This document shows positions 1-10,172 of a stretch of DNA of 64,000 bases, one piece after another; positions within the stretch are counted from its first letter, which is position 1; every line of letters starts with the position of its first letter. The translations under genes and the position numbers were made by a program. A model generated the notes under the pieces. That model was not told the origin of the DNA. It did not search any database and worked only from the letters and a program-made list of their open reading frames with translations. Source of the stretch: Tenrec ecaudatus (lineage: Eukaryota > Chordata > Mammalia > Afrosoricida > Tenrecidae); the NCBI RefSeq assembly GCF_050624435.1, contig NC_134542.1, positions 11,181,497 through 11,245,496 on the forward strand, given 5' to 3'.

Positions 1-121
1 TTCCCTGGGACAAACTTCCGGGGGATTATACACAGACATTGGACTGAATGAGATGATCAAGAACATCATTTATTATCAATGGAATCCCTAAGGTATTGCA
101 AAGAAGATAGAAACCACACTC

Positions 122-235
122 CATGGCTAATTGGAAGATTGGCGGTTCAGGTCCACCCAGAGGTAGCTCAGAAGAAAGGTCTGGCAATCTACTGCTGAAA
201 AACTGGGCCTTGAAAACCCTCTGGGGTCAGTGTGA
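122..235 (+). repeat. AfroSINE-type SINE, partial
   Basis: A degenerate copy with the phrases 'ggtccacccagaggtag', 'aaggtctggcaatctactg' and 'ccttgaaaaccctctgggg'. It belongs to the variant whose middle reads 'ctggcaatctact' instead of 'tctactcccgtaaag'. Both ends are decayed. Confidence 0.7.
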
Positions 236-554
236 GCAGGATGCCACCGTTTGGTTTCTGGCTTGAATGCAAAATGATTTCACATATTTAGAGGCACTCT
301 ATAAAAAGTTTGCTACTCATTCAATAAGAACATTGAATTGAGGAAATTGTCTCTTAGCTGGCAAAATCTACATTTACTATCTGCCCCTTTGTAGAAATGG
401 TTGCCGACAGCTGGTGCAGAGTAAGAGGAACAGGAACTGGACCGTGAGCAAAAAGATGTGAGTTTTGCTTTTGAGTGTGCGATCTTGGGCTGATCTCCAC
501 CAGGATGCTCCTTGGAAGTGAGGATGGTGAGACATTGCCTCATCCATGCACTTT
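236..554. other. No recognisable gene or repeat
   Basis: AT-rich intergenic or intronic sequence between a SINE and an RTE 3' end. Short open frames here show no protein-like composition. Confidence 0.5.
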
Positions 555-750
555 AAATGTGTTGAGCAGGAGAGACCAGTCCCTGGAGAAAGACATCATG
601 CGTGGGAAAGTAGAGGGACAGTAAAAAACAAGGAAACCCTTCAAGGAAACAGATGGACATGATGCCTGCCACGGTGAGCTTAGGCGTAGGAACAACTGTG
701 AGGATTTGCAGGGCCAGGCAGTGCTGCATACAGTGTCCCTATGAAGGCAC
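555..750 (+). mobile_element. RTE/BovB-like LINE, 3' end fragment
   Basis: The order 'ggagagaccagtccctgg', 'gacatcatgcgtgggaaagt', 'gagggacagtaaaa', 'tgaggatttgcagg' and 'ggcagtgctgcatacagtgt' is shared with the RTE 3' ends at 6.4-6.9, 46.4-47.3 and 56.1-56.6 kb. The reading frame of the reverse-transcriptase C-terminus is broken by stops. Confidence 0.7.
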
Positions 751-1599
751 TTACCAACAAAGCAACAGATGCCTAGGCCAGTCTGGGAGGTGCCTGTGTG
801 AACCGTCTGTCCCCAGGGAGTGTAGTACATTTATTTCCTTAACTGTTGCCCTTTGTATGTTTGCTGAATCTTTCTCCTTCTTCTTCTTTTTTTAATGTGA
901 GTAAATTTATGAATTTCCTTTCTGGCTATTCTAGAATTTACCTTTCTTTCCCTAAATTTAAAGCATGCTATGCCTTACTAAGCCTTGATTTCACCTTGAG
1001 CTCCCCTCCATCTGGAAATTCTATAACTACACAATTGACTCCCCTATTTTGTTTGGACATTGGCAGCATTTACAGATCACTACGTCTGGTTCCCATGCCC
1101 TATTTTCAATTTTCAGCTTCATTATACACCAGAGAACAATTCTTTGTCTGATTAGATGCTGCTGTGGGTCTTACTTTCAAGTTGTTGTCTGATTTCCCAA
1201 GTTTCTGTCCAAACGACACCCATTAATATTTTTATAAACCTGGTCTGGTTTTTCAAAAGTCCCTTTCTGTTTATCTGGGAGTGCCCTACTTGCACCATCA
1301 TTTTGAAAGACAATGCCACTGGATTTATGATTTGGGGTTGGAAATTTTCTTCTTCAGGATTTATATTTGTAATCCCCCTGCCTGCTTGCCTGCATGATTT
1401 TTTTGCTGAAAATCAGCATTTATTAGTGTTCCTTTGCTGGTGATATTTTGTTTCCATGAATTATTCTCAGAATTCTCTCTTTCATTTGGGTTGGAAAGTT
1501 TGGTTATAATGTTGTGATGACTTTGTGTTGGGGTCTATCCTGCATAGGGTTCATTCTCTTGACTGGAAATCTCATCGTTCATGATACAGAGGCATTTTT

Positions 1600-2489
1600 T
1601 CTCAATAAAGCTTGAAAAATTCTCTCTGCACTTTTTCCTCATCCCCTTCTTCTGAAATTCCAATTATGCATACATTCTTCTGCTTGATAATGCCCCACAT
1701 AATACTTAGGTTTTCTTCATTCTTTATTTCTCATTGTTCCCCAAACAGATTAGTGTCAAAGGATTTGCCCTCTATTTCATCAACCCTTCCTTCCAGTGTT
1801 TCAATTCTATTTTAATGCTCCTTCATTGAGTTGTATATTTCTGATTTTTTTAAATTGCTAATCTTCTAGATTTTTAGTTGCATGGTTTCTAATTTCACTT
1901 TATTTTGTCATCTTGTTCTTGTAGTGTTTTCCTTAATTCTTGCAGGGTTTGGTCTGTATTTTCCTTGAGATCTTGGTGGTTCTATTGTAAGGTGATCAGA
2001 CGTCCCGCTTTTGGTGGGACAGTCCTGATTTTTAACAATTTGTCCCGTGTCCCATGGCATTTTTTTAAAAGTCCCGATTTTTAGAAAGAATGCACGACAA
2101 GCTAGGGTATATGGTTTTCGCCTGCCATGTGGATATTTCGCCAGGATATGAGTTTTATCAACGGTGTCCCACTTTACCAATGTTGAAATCTGGTCACTTT
2201 ATTCTATTGCCATGTCTTCCTTAGGAAGGTTTCCCACCCCTTTATTTTCCTCATATGCTGGAGCCATCTTACCCTACTTCTTTATCTGTCATCTTCCAGG
2301 TATTAAGGTGTTAAGTTATTTACATATTTCTTTGTTGGTTGTATGTATATTTGTTTTAAAAAATTGTTTGGATGGACCACGAGCTTTGTTTCCTCTCTTT
2401 TTATCATGTCCTCCTCTCATTGTGTTAGCTCAATTACTGTTTTGTAGTTCGTGTCTTTGCATGACTTTGGTGGAGTCTGTTGGCTGGGT
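1600..2489 (-). mobile_element. Old antisense LINE-1 (HAL1/L1M-like) ORF1-type fragment
   Basis: The minus strand between about 1990 and 1780 translates, with stops, to a Lys/Glu/Gln-rich coiled-coil-like string (for example LKENTDQTLQELRKTLQEQD). This resembles the coiled coil of mammalian L1 ORF1 proteins. Around it the plus strand is T-rich, as expected for antisense L1. The block is interrupted by a DNA transposon at 1988-2201. Age and subfamily cannot be set; its left edge is uncertain. Confidence 0.5.
1988..2201. mobile_element. Non-autonomous DNA transposon (MITE) with 8-bp target duplication
   Basis: The element begins TAAGGTGATCAGA and ends TCTGGTCACTTTA, whose reverse complement is TAAAGTGACCAGA, so 11 of 13 terminal bases match. 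Direct copies of TTCTATTG flank it (1980-1987 and 2202-2209). Inside are repeated 'gtcccg.tttt' motifs and no open frame. An 8-bp duplication suits hAT-type transposases; the family name is unknown to me. It sits inside the antisense L1-like fragment and is therefore younger than it. Confidence 0.75.
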
Positions 2490-2683
2490 GAGGAGCCCTG
2501 GTGGCCTAGTGGGCTATACAAGGTGAGCAGTTTGAAACCACCAGCTGCTCCCTTGGAGAAAAATGAGACTTTCTACTCCCGTTAAGAATTCCAATGGTGG
2601 TACCCCACAGGGACAGCTCTACCCTGTCCTCTAGGGTTGCTATGAGTCAGAATTGGGATGACAGTGAGCTTTTTGGTTTTGAG
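2490..2683 (+). repeat. AfroSINE, near full length
   Basis: Head 'gagccctggtggcctagtgg', body 'agctgctcccttggagaaaa', 'acagctctaccctgtcc', 'gttgctatgagtcagaattg' and tail 'tttttggttttgag'. Similar strings flank it (ggctgggtga on the left, gactgggggtga on the right), a possible decayed target duplication. Confidence 0.88.
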
Positions 2684-2689
2684 TGACTG

Positions 2690-3384
2690 GGGGTGATTCC
2701 CTCTCTTCAGTGGTATAGTGGGTCACTTGTGAATTCTCTGTGGTTCGGCTCGTATATTTTTACTTCCTGGATTGGGTGGTATGTTAGCAGGTTCTTTCCC
2801 TGATCTTGGATGGCAGGCGTTGGGAGGTCAGCATGCCTCCACAACTCTTGCAAGACCCTGGACTCCTCCTGGGCTGGGGGTCGTAGTCTGTATGCTCGCT
2901 AGAGGTCAGGGCACGATGTCACTGTTTCTGCTGTAAGGGAACACTACCCAAATGGACAGGGAGGCCTGAGGAACGTAGGCAGTGGGAACTTCAAGAGGTG
3001 GACGTGCAGGGCAAGTGCACAGTGCCTGCAGAACTGGTTGTCTGGCTGAGGTGCCAGTGCAGGCTGTGCTTGGCATTGCCGATGAGGTAACCCACTGGTC
3101 ACCAAAGCAAGGGTTCAGGGAGTATTCTTGCAGTTCACACACTGCTGGCTGCCAAGTGGTCTGGACAAAGGTGGACGGGGATCCCCAATCTCTGTGGTGG
3201 TGGTGGTGGGGGGGTGTAGGTGGGCCTACAGAAGTGTGAGTCCCTTGTGTATCAGGTAGGGTTTGGAAGGTGTGGTTAGGCAGCTTCTGCTTCAGCATGG
3301 GATTTTTGTAATTGAGGGAGGGGGCGGTAGGTAGGGCCAAGCCCACTCCCCTGGGTATCTGCTGATGTAGATTATACAGGGCTG
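2690..3384. other. Single-copy-looking sequence
   Basis: Moderately GC-rich DNA with a short (TGG)n run at about 3197-3212. Overlapping frames exist on both strands (for example 2906-3346 minus), but they cross low-complexity stretches and show no family signature. Confidence 0.4.
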
Positions 3385-3575
3385 GTCTGGAAGCGCAGGT
3401 GCTTTTCCCATCAACATTGAGTTGCTAACCATAAGAGGTGGTTCTACCCACCAGTCACTCAGAAGGAGAAATATAAAGCTGCCTGCTCCTGTAAAGATTT
3501 ACAGGCTTAGGAAACCTATATAGGGCCACTGTGAGTCAAAATAAGGTTGATGGCAATCTTTTCTGTTTGTTGTTC
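3385..3575 (+). repeat. AfroSINE, degenerate
   Basis: Recognised by 'gttgctaaccataagagg', 'ctgcctgctcctgtaaagat', 'aggaaacctatatagggcc' and 'actgtgagtcaaaataagg'. The tail is TTTTCTG/TTTG-rich. Confidence 0.75.
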
Positions 3576-3671
3576 AGTTTCTGGCACCAGCAATCAGTGC
3601 CTACACAAATACCTCCCTCCTGCCCTTCCTCCTTTCTTGCGCTCACCCAGGGGCTGGAGATCATCCTTTTG

Positions 3672-3870
3672 ATGTTTCTTCCTGTCATCTAGTCCACCTT
3701 AACCCACAGCAACCCCATGCACAACAGAACCACACACTGCCAGGCAGGCCCTGCACGCTCCTCAAGGCCACCGCTCTGTTTGAGCCCATTGTTGCAGCCG
3801 TTGTGTCAACCCCTCCCCAGGAGCCTCTTCCTCTTCACTCCCCTGCCATGTGGTGTCCTCCCCACCCACC
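3672..3870 (-). mobile_element. RTE/BovB-like LINE 3' end, antisense
   Basis: The plus strand shows 'gcacaacagaaccacacact', 'tttgagcccattgttgcagc' and 'tgtgtcaacccctcccc', the reverse complement of the RTE 3' end seen at 47.1-47.3 kb. Confidence 0.65.
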
Positions 3871-4262
3871 TCTCCCTGTGTGTTTTCTCCTCTGCGACTC
3901 AGAGGACGCCACTCTCTTTGCTTGCTCCAGTGGTACTTGCCGACAGCCCCCTGGTTTCAAAGCAACATTGCCCCGTGCTTCCCTCCCCAGGGGTACCCCA
4001 TCCCATCTGAGTCCTGCCCACCTTGTCCTTCCTTTCCCTGCTCGTTTGCACGGACCTCTGGCTGCAGCGGAGCTCTCTCTGTGGCTGTCCAATGTCGTCT
4101 ACAATGACCACGGTGCTCCACGTGGACAGGCAACGTGTGATCGGCCCCAGTATTTCTGTTTCCCAGCTGGGCGTCCTCCTCTCTTCCCACCTGCTTCTGT
4201 TTCTTCAACTTCGGATGCTCTGGGATCTGAAGTCATGGTTGACATCTATTTAACCTAGCTTC
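3871..4262. other. GC-rich stretch without a recognised feature
   Basis: Frames of 70-150 codons overlap on both strands here. They are mutually exclusive and rich in Pro, Ser, Arg and Gly, as expected for chance frames in GC-rich DNA. Confidence 0.45.
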
Positions 4263-4264
4263 TC

Positions 4265-4462
4265 AAGTCTGGTGGCACCGTGGTTACGAGTTGGGCTGCC
4301 AACGGCAAGGTCAGCAGCTCGAAACCCAGCCACTCCGTGGGAGAGAAATGGGACTTTCTACTTCCATAAAAAGTTTCCGTCTCAGGAACTTACAGGGGAC
4401 AGTTCTACCCTGTTCTATAGAGTCATCATCGATTTGACGGCAGTGTCTTCTGGGTTTGGTGC
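4265..4462 (+). repeat. AfroSINE
   Basis: 'tctggtggcaccgtggttac', 'gggctgccaacggcaaggtc', 'gacagttctaccctgttcta' and 'gatttgacggcagtgtctt' give a complete head-to-tail copy. Confidence 0.88.
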
Positions 4463-4698
4463 TATCAGGGGCAGTGAGCTGCAGTGTGTAAACTTAAGGT
4501 GCTGCATTGACTAGAAGTCCAGACGCTCACACTCTATGGAAACGTGCTTGATATGAAGTTCACGTGCAAGAACAATCTGCTGAAAATAAAATGAACTGGG
4601 CACTAAATATGGACTTGTTCCCGTGAAATATGTGGCCTTTAGAATTCTTATTTTAATCCCAGCATAATTAGTTCCTTGCAGCCAGAGCCCTCCCCTCC

Positions 4699-4730
4699 CA
4701 AACAAACAAACAAACAAACAAACAAACAAA
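4699..4730. repeat. (CAAA)n microsatellite forming a SINE tail
   Basis: About seven uninterrupted CAAA units. They adjoin the 3' side of the minus-strand SINE that follows, so this is that SINE's expanded TTTG tail. Confidence 0.9.
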
Positions 4731-4935
4731 ACACCACACTCACTGCCATCGAGTCAATGCCAACCCATAGCGACCCTACAGGCCAAAGTAGAACTGCCCT
4801 TTTGAATCTCTGAGACTATCACTCTTTGGGGAGTAGAAAGTTTTATGTCCCTCTGATGGGGCTCTGGTGGTTTCAGACTGCTGACCTTGTGGTTGGCATC
4901 CCAGTGTGTAGCCCATGACGCCACCCGGGCTCTTC
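4731..4935 (-). repeat. AfroSINE, antisense, full length
   Basis: The plus strand reads 'cactgccatcgagtcaatgc', 'agcgaccctacaggccaaag', 'ggtggtttcagactgctgac' and ends 'gccacccgggctc'. It is one of the better preserved copies. Confidence 0.92.
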
Positions 4936-6429
4936 AGGTGGTGTGCCATAAACGGCTAACTTTAGGTGCCACAGAAGGACTGTCATCACTATATCCGTCA
5001 GAGCTTTAAGAAACACGCCTAGCAGTCAAAGGTGACCTGGAACAGGAAGGCCAATGGAACGTGGAAAGACACACGGCAATAGTCACAAGGAACACACAGA
5101 CAAGTATAAATTACACAGCTGTCTGGGCACAGGTGAGACACGGTGACTGCAGGCGAGCTAGCATTTGCGAGGCCCTCAGAGTTCACCTATAGCGTGGCTT
5201 TCCGGTGACATTGTAAGGCATTCAGCACCCCACGGTGCAGGGAAGCTGATTTTATTCAAGCAGAGGCCATCCACCTAACAATACTTCTAGAAAGGAACCT
5301 TGTACCTGGACTTCTGTGCTGCTAACCAGCCCTGAAATCACCCCGTTAAAGGGGACTTAGTACACTTGGCGAGTCACCTGACCTCCTTTTACCTGTGTTC
5401 AGGTTAATGGTTAAGGGTTGGTATTTAAAGAGCACGGCCGTTTCCATTCAGAACTTTAGTTAATAATACATCATCCCATACTTTCTGGAGAGTTTGTGGA
5501 AACAAGCAATGGCAAACGAGTTCAGTGCTGCATTCGGGATCAGGCGGTGCTCAGGACAAGGGAATCTGACTCTGTTTCCAACAGATAAGAGCCATTCGTG
5601 TCAACAGCAGAACCACACACAATTGGAACGCTTGAGTCCCATAGATGGTTTTAAATCACTGGTCCATTCAGAGTCCACTCTCTTTTAGAGCTGAAAAGGA
5701 TGGGGGAGTTTCTGATTGGTGTCTATAGTAACATCAGGCATGTCTCAGTTTTCAGAATGAACTATTTGTTTCACCAAGTAAACGACCCCACACCTTAGAT
5801 TTCACAGCCTATTAAAGTTAATCTCAACTGGAAAGTGATCTGCGGCCTCCATTCTTTCTGTCCCTTCAGACTTTAATCGAAACCATTGACCCAGAGGACA
5901 ACCCCCAACACCATGTAATTCTGTGATGTGACAGGTTTGTTGTTTTTCCCACCCAGCGTCTGCTGGGATTTCCTTTGGGTTTCTCTTTTGATCCCGCCTA
6001 ACTTTGTTCCTATTCAATGACTGTTACATTTTTACCAGCAGAAGAAAATTTCCCCTCTTCAGTGGAAAACTTTCAAGTCCTAAAACTACCCATGAACTTG
6101 TCATGGCAAGCATTCATTTTTTTTTTTTTTGCCCTCATAGACATGTTCCTTGTGCTTTTTACCCAGATGCTAAGTAAATCTGGTTCAACTTTCACCTTTT
6201 GGGTTCTTTCTTCTTGGAGCTAATTGAGATTCATCAAAATAACATTACAATCTAATTGGAACAAGAGCATTCATGAGAGCAAAATGGTTTCAAACGCCTT
6301 CATGATTTTTTTATGAACATTAAATGTGGAAAATATCATTTCTAACCTACACTCAACCAAATGTAAGTGGGATGGTTACTTCAAATTTCCTGTGTGCTTG
6401 AACTTTTTCATAATAAGATTTGGATGGGG
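4936..6429. other. Single-copy-looking sequence
   Basis: About 1.5 kb with no recognised repeat apart from a poly-T run near 6118-6131. Short frames (5494-5688 plus, 5802-6017 minus, 6017-6223 plus) show no signature or splice context I can defend. Confidence 0.45.
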
Positions 6430-6868
6430 GCGGCATCAAACAAAGCTAAAGGAGTGAAGATTTGACATTGGTCATTGCGAGATGTAGTCATAACCCTTGA
6501 TTGTGAATTGGCGTCATGTGATGGGAAAGACTGAAGAAGAATGAATCCTTTTGAATTATGGTGCTGGAGAATATTGAAAGTGCCATGGGTTGTCAAAAGG
6601 ACAAATTAATCTGTCTTAGAAGAAGTAAGGCCAGAGTGCTCTGTAGGGGCAAGGATGGGGGAATTTAGTCTGATATCGTTTGGACAGGCTGTCCAGTCTC
6701 TGTGGAAGGGCATCATGCTTGGTAAAGTGGAGGGGCAGTAAAAAAGAGGAAAATCTTCCACAAGATGGACTGACCCAGTGACTGCAACACTGGGCTCCAA
6801 CGTAAGAGGAACTGTGAGGACCACACAGGACAGGGCAGTGTTACAGACAGGGTTGCTATGAGCCAGGG
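6430..6868 (+). mobile_element. RTE/BovB-like LINE, reverse-transcriptase C-terminus and 3' end
   Basis: The translation contains FELWCWRILKVPW followed by a broken frame, then IMLGKVEGQ and RGKSSTRWTD. These correspond in order to the C-terminal region of RTE/BovB proteins (mobile-element reverse transcriptase, endonuclease at the N-terminus, not present here). The frame has stops and shifts, so it is dead. Confidence 0.82.
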
Positions 6869-6881
6869 CCAACTAACTCGC

Positions 6882-7008
6882 ACCTGGCTGGTGAGACTTC
6901 AATCACAGAATCTCCTGGGTGGTGAGACTTCAATCGTACCTGGCTGGTGAGACTTCAATCACAGAATCTCCTGGGTGGTGAGACTTCAATCACAGAATCT
7001 CCTCTGGC
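6882..7008. repeat. Tandem repeat, 56-bp unit in just over two copies
   Basis: A 56-bp unit (6882-6937) containing 'tggtgagacttcaatc' twice is repeated almost perfectly from 6938, ending with a partial third 'cacagaatctcct' unit. It lies between an RTE 3' end and a SINE. Confidence 0.9.
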
Positions 7009-7016
7009 CCCACCCT

Positions 7017-7190
7017 CCAAGTCAAACCAAACTCACTGCTGTGGAGTACATTCTGACTCATAACCTCCCTAAAACACAGAGTAGAGCTTCCCCTATGGAT
7101 TTACAAGAAAGCCTCATCTTTCTGTCTTGGAGTGTCTGGTAGGTTTGAACAGCTGACTCGGGGTGAGCAGTCTACCATGTAACTCACTGC
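7017..7190 (-). repeat. AfroSINE, antisense
   Basis: 'accaaactcactgctgtgg', 'agagtagagcttcccctatg', 'gcctcatctttctgtcttgg' and 'gaacagctgactcgggg' identify it. Its 5' (right) end is replaced by a 20-bp tandem repeat. Confidence 0.82.
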
Positions 7191-7232
7191 ACCACCATGT
7201 AACTCACTGCACTACCATGTAACTCACTGCAG
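7174..7232. repeat. 20-bp tandem repeat, three copies, at a SINE head
   Basis: 'accatgtaactcactgca' recurs at 7174, 7194 and 7214. It corresponds to the antisense SINE head region and looks like local replication slippage. Confidence 0.9.
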
Positions 7233-8103
7233 CATTTTTTGTCCTCATGCTATGCTATGTAAAATCACTAAAGGTAGGATTCATTATGCTGATGTTCTGA
7301 CATTTTTATGTGGACATGTAATACCTAGGGGAGCAAAAAGCACACATCCTCCTGAGCCTAACCCCGACCCTTGCCCCATTCTGATTCAACGTATCTGGGT
7401 GGTGGCCCAGGAAGCAGTGTATTTCAGAAGGACCCTTCTCTCCCCCGCCCCATGGTTTTGATACCCCATTTGAGGCAACAATTCAGAAACTCTGAAACAA
7501 GATCAAGCCTGGCCAGGGGCCATTCCTCGCAGAGCCCTCTCAGGGACTTTCGGGAAGTTTTAAAGCAATCTCTTTGGAATGTTTCAGATTAGAGATAAAC
7601 CTCTCAGACCCGTTTCTGACCCAGTCGTGGTTTCAGACTAAGCCCGAGCGAACGACAAGAGAGCATTGAGCACCTGGGCCTACTGCAGTTTCTGAAATAT
7701 TTATATCAAGAAGGATGGCGGGGGGAGGGGCTGGCAGGGGACAAGGGGACACGGTCAAGTCAAGAGAGAAAAAAGTCCAACTACTCCCCATGATGGGTAC
7801 CACCCACTCCGGAGGAAGGGGGTGGGGTTAAAAGAGAATGAAATGGGCAACTAAGGCTGCCATAAAACATCGGGGTTTGCCATTACAGGGGAAGTCTGCC
7901 AGAGGGATGTGCAGTTTCCCTTGTGATGAATATCTTGCACTGTGGCCCAGTGCCCCCTGAGCGGTCCTCACTGATTGGCAGCCTGCTTTTGTGTGTTGAA
8001 CCTGAATTTTCTCAACTCATCTTTCTCCTTGAGAAAGAAGAGGGCTGATTATTCTACTGTAAAAACAAGATCACAACAAGCAAAAGAAATCTTGTCTGAA
8101 CAC
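7233..8103. other. Single-copy-looking sequence
   Basis: No repeat recognised in this interval. It includes G-rich stretches around 7715-7830. No exon-like frame with flanking splice signals was found. Confidence 0.4.
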
Positions 8104-8520
8104 TGTGGTAGTTACAAAATTTCATGTCAACTGGATACATAAAAGTGTAGGGGTGAAATCTAGCCTGACAATCAAGCCCGATGGTACTGTCTTGTGGGCA
8201 TGGCCTTCTCATAAGGAGGGCCTTGGGAACCCTCCCTGCCCTCCATTCATCTTCCTGCTGGCTGAACCTGATGGTGACCACAGCCCTGGAGATGTGTTCA
8301 TCACCATTAGATCCACAAGACTTAGCATCCACTGGCCTGTGATATTCCTGTATTTTGCATCATTGCTTGTGACCAAGTGAGTCTGAAGAGAGACTTACGG
8401 ACTTGAGCTGGACTGGGCTGAGATGTTTCCTCATAGATAAGGCTTCTTGAAATAAAGCTCTTTCTCACATGTATATGAGTGTCACTGGATTTGTTTCTCT
8501 GGTTAGCCTGGCCTACCACA
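8104..8520 (+). mobile_element. ERVL-like (MLT2-related) solo LTR
   Basis: Starts TGTGGTAGTTACAAAATTTC and ends TGGCCTACCACA, so it has TG...CA ends with a short imperfect inverted repeat. It has 'atgtcaactgg' near the start, an AATAAA at about 8449, and 'gtgtcactggatttgtttct' near the end, the arrangement of ERVL-class LTRs. No internal retroviral sequence is attached. A related LTR lies at 49695-50165. Confidence 0.68.
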
Positions 8521-8554
8521 GACATGGAAAACATCACATGGATTGTTTAGCTTA

Positions 8555-8750
8555 TCCATGGCCATTGAGTTGATTCTGACTCACAGAGACCCTATAGGGC
8601 AGAGCAGAATTTCCAAGACTAAATCTTTATGGAAGCACATCCTGAACACACCCGCAGCCATTAGTGCCCCCATGGGAGCAATCTCATTTTCTCCGAAGGA
8701 GTGACTGGTGGGTTCGAACTGCTGCCTTTGTGCTTAGCAGCCCAAGGTCT
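8555..8750 (-). repeat. AfroSINE, antisense, with insertion
   Basis: 'ccattgagttgattctgact', 'gagaccctatagggcag', 'tgactggtgggttcgaactg' and 'gcttagcagcccaaggtc' are separated by extra bases around 8635-8665. Confidence 0.85.
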
Positions 8751-8983
8751 CCTCTCATCACCTCATCCACGGTCTTTTCCAGCTTGGGGAGGGGGCCTCC
8801 TGCAGATTTTCTGTGGACATGGCTAATATTTAGACATGGAGTTCCATGTTTGGTGAGGGTAGAGATGTAGGGTGGAGGCTAAGGAAATGGGATTCCTTCA
8901 CTTTGTGGATCCATTTCTATTTTCTCATTTGTATGTCTGTGTCTTGTTCTTGGAGATGACACTCCTACATTAATATTTACGGC
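8751..8983. other. Intervening sequence without a recognised feature
   Basis: Unremarkable single-copy DNA between a SINE and an LTR. Confidence 0.4.
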
Positions 8984-9470
8984 TGTGGTAGGCAGAGTGG
9001 TTCTCGAAGGTAACCCCCATGGCATCCTCGGAAGCTGGGACAATGAGCCTGAGGGCCCCATGATTATGTGACGACACGTGATGTAGTCTGCATACCTGGG
9101 TGGCTTCATCCACTCACACCATTTCTTGAATGTAGAGAGCTTTCTCCAGCTGGTGGCAAATTCAAAAGTTAGGGAACGTGGAAGCACAACCCAGGAGAAC
9201 TCACCATTGCTGATTCCCAAGGTACAGAGCCACACGAGAACGTGGGTGGCCTTAAGGAGTGGAGAGAAACCCCAAGGAAACCAGCAAGAAGGAGAATGTT
9301 GAGCCTACCACTCCAAAGAGAGGAATTCAGCCAACAGCCCCGGAGCTCTGAAAGAGAAAGCATCCTTTCGACACCTGGACTTTCAGGCTGTGAGGCCTGC
9401 AGGTCTATGATGTAATGAATCTGCCTTGTAGCAAAAGCAATTTGCCTTGTAGCAAGAGAAGGCCAATTCA
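8984..9470 (+). mobile_element. MLT1-like (ERVL-MaLR) solo LTR
   Basis: In order: TGTGGTAGGCAGAGTGG at the start, 'acccccatggcatcctc', 'gattatgtgacga', 'gggtggccttaaggagtgg', 'cagccaacagccccggagct', 'cgacacctggactttcagg' and 'tgaggcctgcaggtctatga'. This is the usual order of motifs in MLT1 LTRs. The 3' end is indistinct. Confidence 0.62.
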
Positions 9471-9839
9471 TAGATAGCTTAGTGGGAATGGATTCTGATC
9501 TCAAAACAATTTCTGCAATAAGTACAAATAATCTCTCCCATTTTCTTTTACATCTGGGCATCCCTTCCCTCCTTGCTCCTGACCACTTCCTGGTGCAAAT
9601 GGTTTATACTCCTCTCCTAACCTGAGCAGTTCCAACTCACCCAGGGGTGCTGAGGGAGAGAGACCTGGTGAGGGGCTTCCATCAAGATTCCCAAATAGCC
9701 CATCCAAACCAGGTCCCCTGGACTCACTTTTAATCATGGTGAGCCCCTGGCTTACAGAGCAGAACTGCTCCCTAGAATTGGTTAGTTCCACAGGCCTTCT
9801 GATACCTGGGCAAGGTCATCACACTAGATGGAGGGTCGG
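9471..9839. other. Single-copy-looking sequence
   Basis: No recognised repeat. A minus-strand open frame at 9501-9791 (96 codons) has no supporting splice or domain evidence. Confidence 0.4.
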
Positions 9840-9990
9840 CGACAAAGAAGAAGACTTTCAAATGATATGGCCTGACACGGTGTCTGTAATAACAGGTTCA
9901 AACACGACAACTGTCAGGAGGGTGCACGGCTGAGCTGTGCACATTCCTGTTGTATGAAGAGGACGTATGACACAGAGAGGACTTCGAGGC
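9840..9990 (+). mobile_element. RTE/BovB-like LINE 3'-terminal fragment
   Basis: 'taacaggttcaaacacgaca', 'actgtcaggagggtgcacg' and 'ttcctgttgtatgaagagg' match the extreme 3' UTR of the RTE copies. An (AC)n tract follows close after. Confidence 0.55.
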
Positions 9991-10001
9991 ATCTTACGTC
10001 T

Positions 10002-10003
<2 letters not shown>

Positions 10004-10050
<47 letters not shown>
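10004..10050. repeat. (AC)n microsatellite
   Basis: About 23 perfect AC units, placed between an RTE 3' end and an antisense SINE. Frames through it encode Cys-Val or His-Thr runs and are spurious. Confidence 0.97.
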
Positions 10051-10052
<2 letters not shown>

Positions 10053-10054
10053 AA

Positions 10055-10172
10055 ATCGTCAATCTTGATGGGAGCAAATTCCCAGGTCTTTCTCCCTCAG
10101 AGCTGCTGGGTGGACTCGGATCACCCACCTTTCAGGTAGCAGTCAAGAGCTTAACCACTAAGACACCCTTCA
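10055..10172 (-). repeat. AfroSINE, antisense, 3'-truncated
   Basis: 'ctttctccctcagagctgct', 'ggtagcagtcaagagcttaa' and 'ccactaagacaccctt' are the head half of the SINE; the tail half is absent, with the (AC)n in its place. Confidence 0.75.

Noticed and set aside
2490..2560. A tRNA gene in the SINE heads
   Set aside because: The heads retain tRNA-like box phrases but lack a cloverleaf, and they occur dozens of times as dispersed SINE copies.
3717..4258. Cluster of eight overlapping frames
   Set aside because: They occupy both strands of the same GC-rich DNA, part of which is antisense RTE; they cannot all be genes and none has support.
6882..7232. CRISPR-like direct repeats
   Set aside because: Units are contiguous tandem copies without unique spacers, in a mammalian repeat setting.
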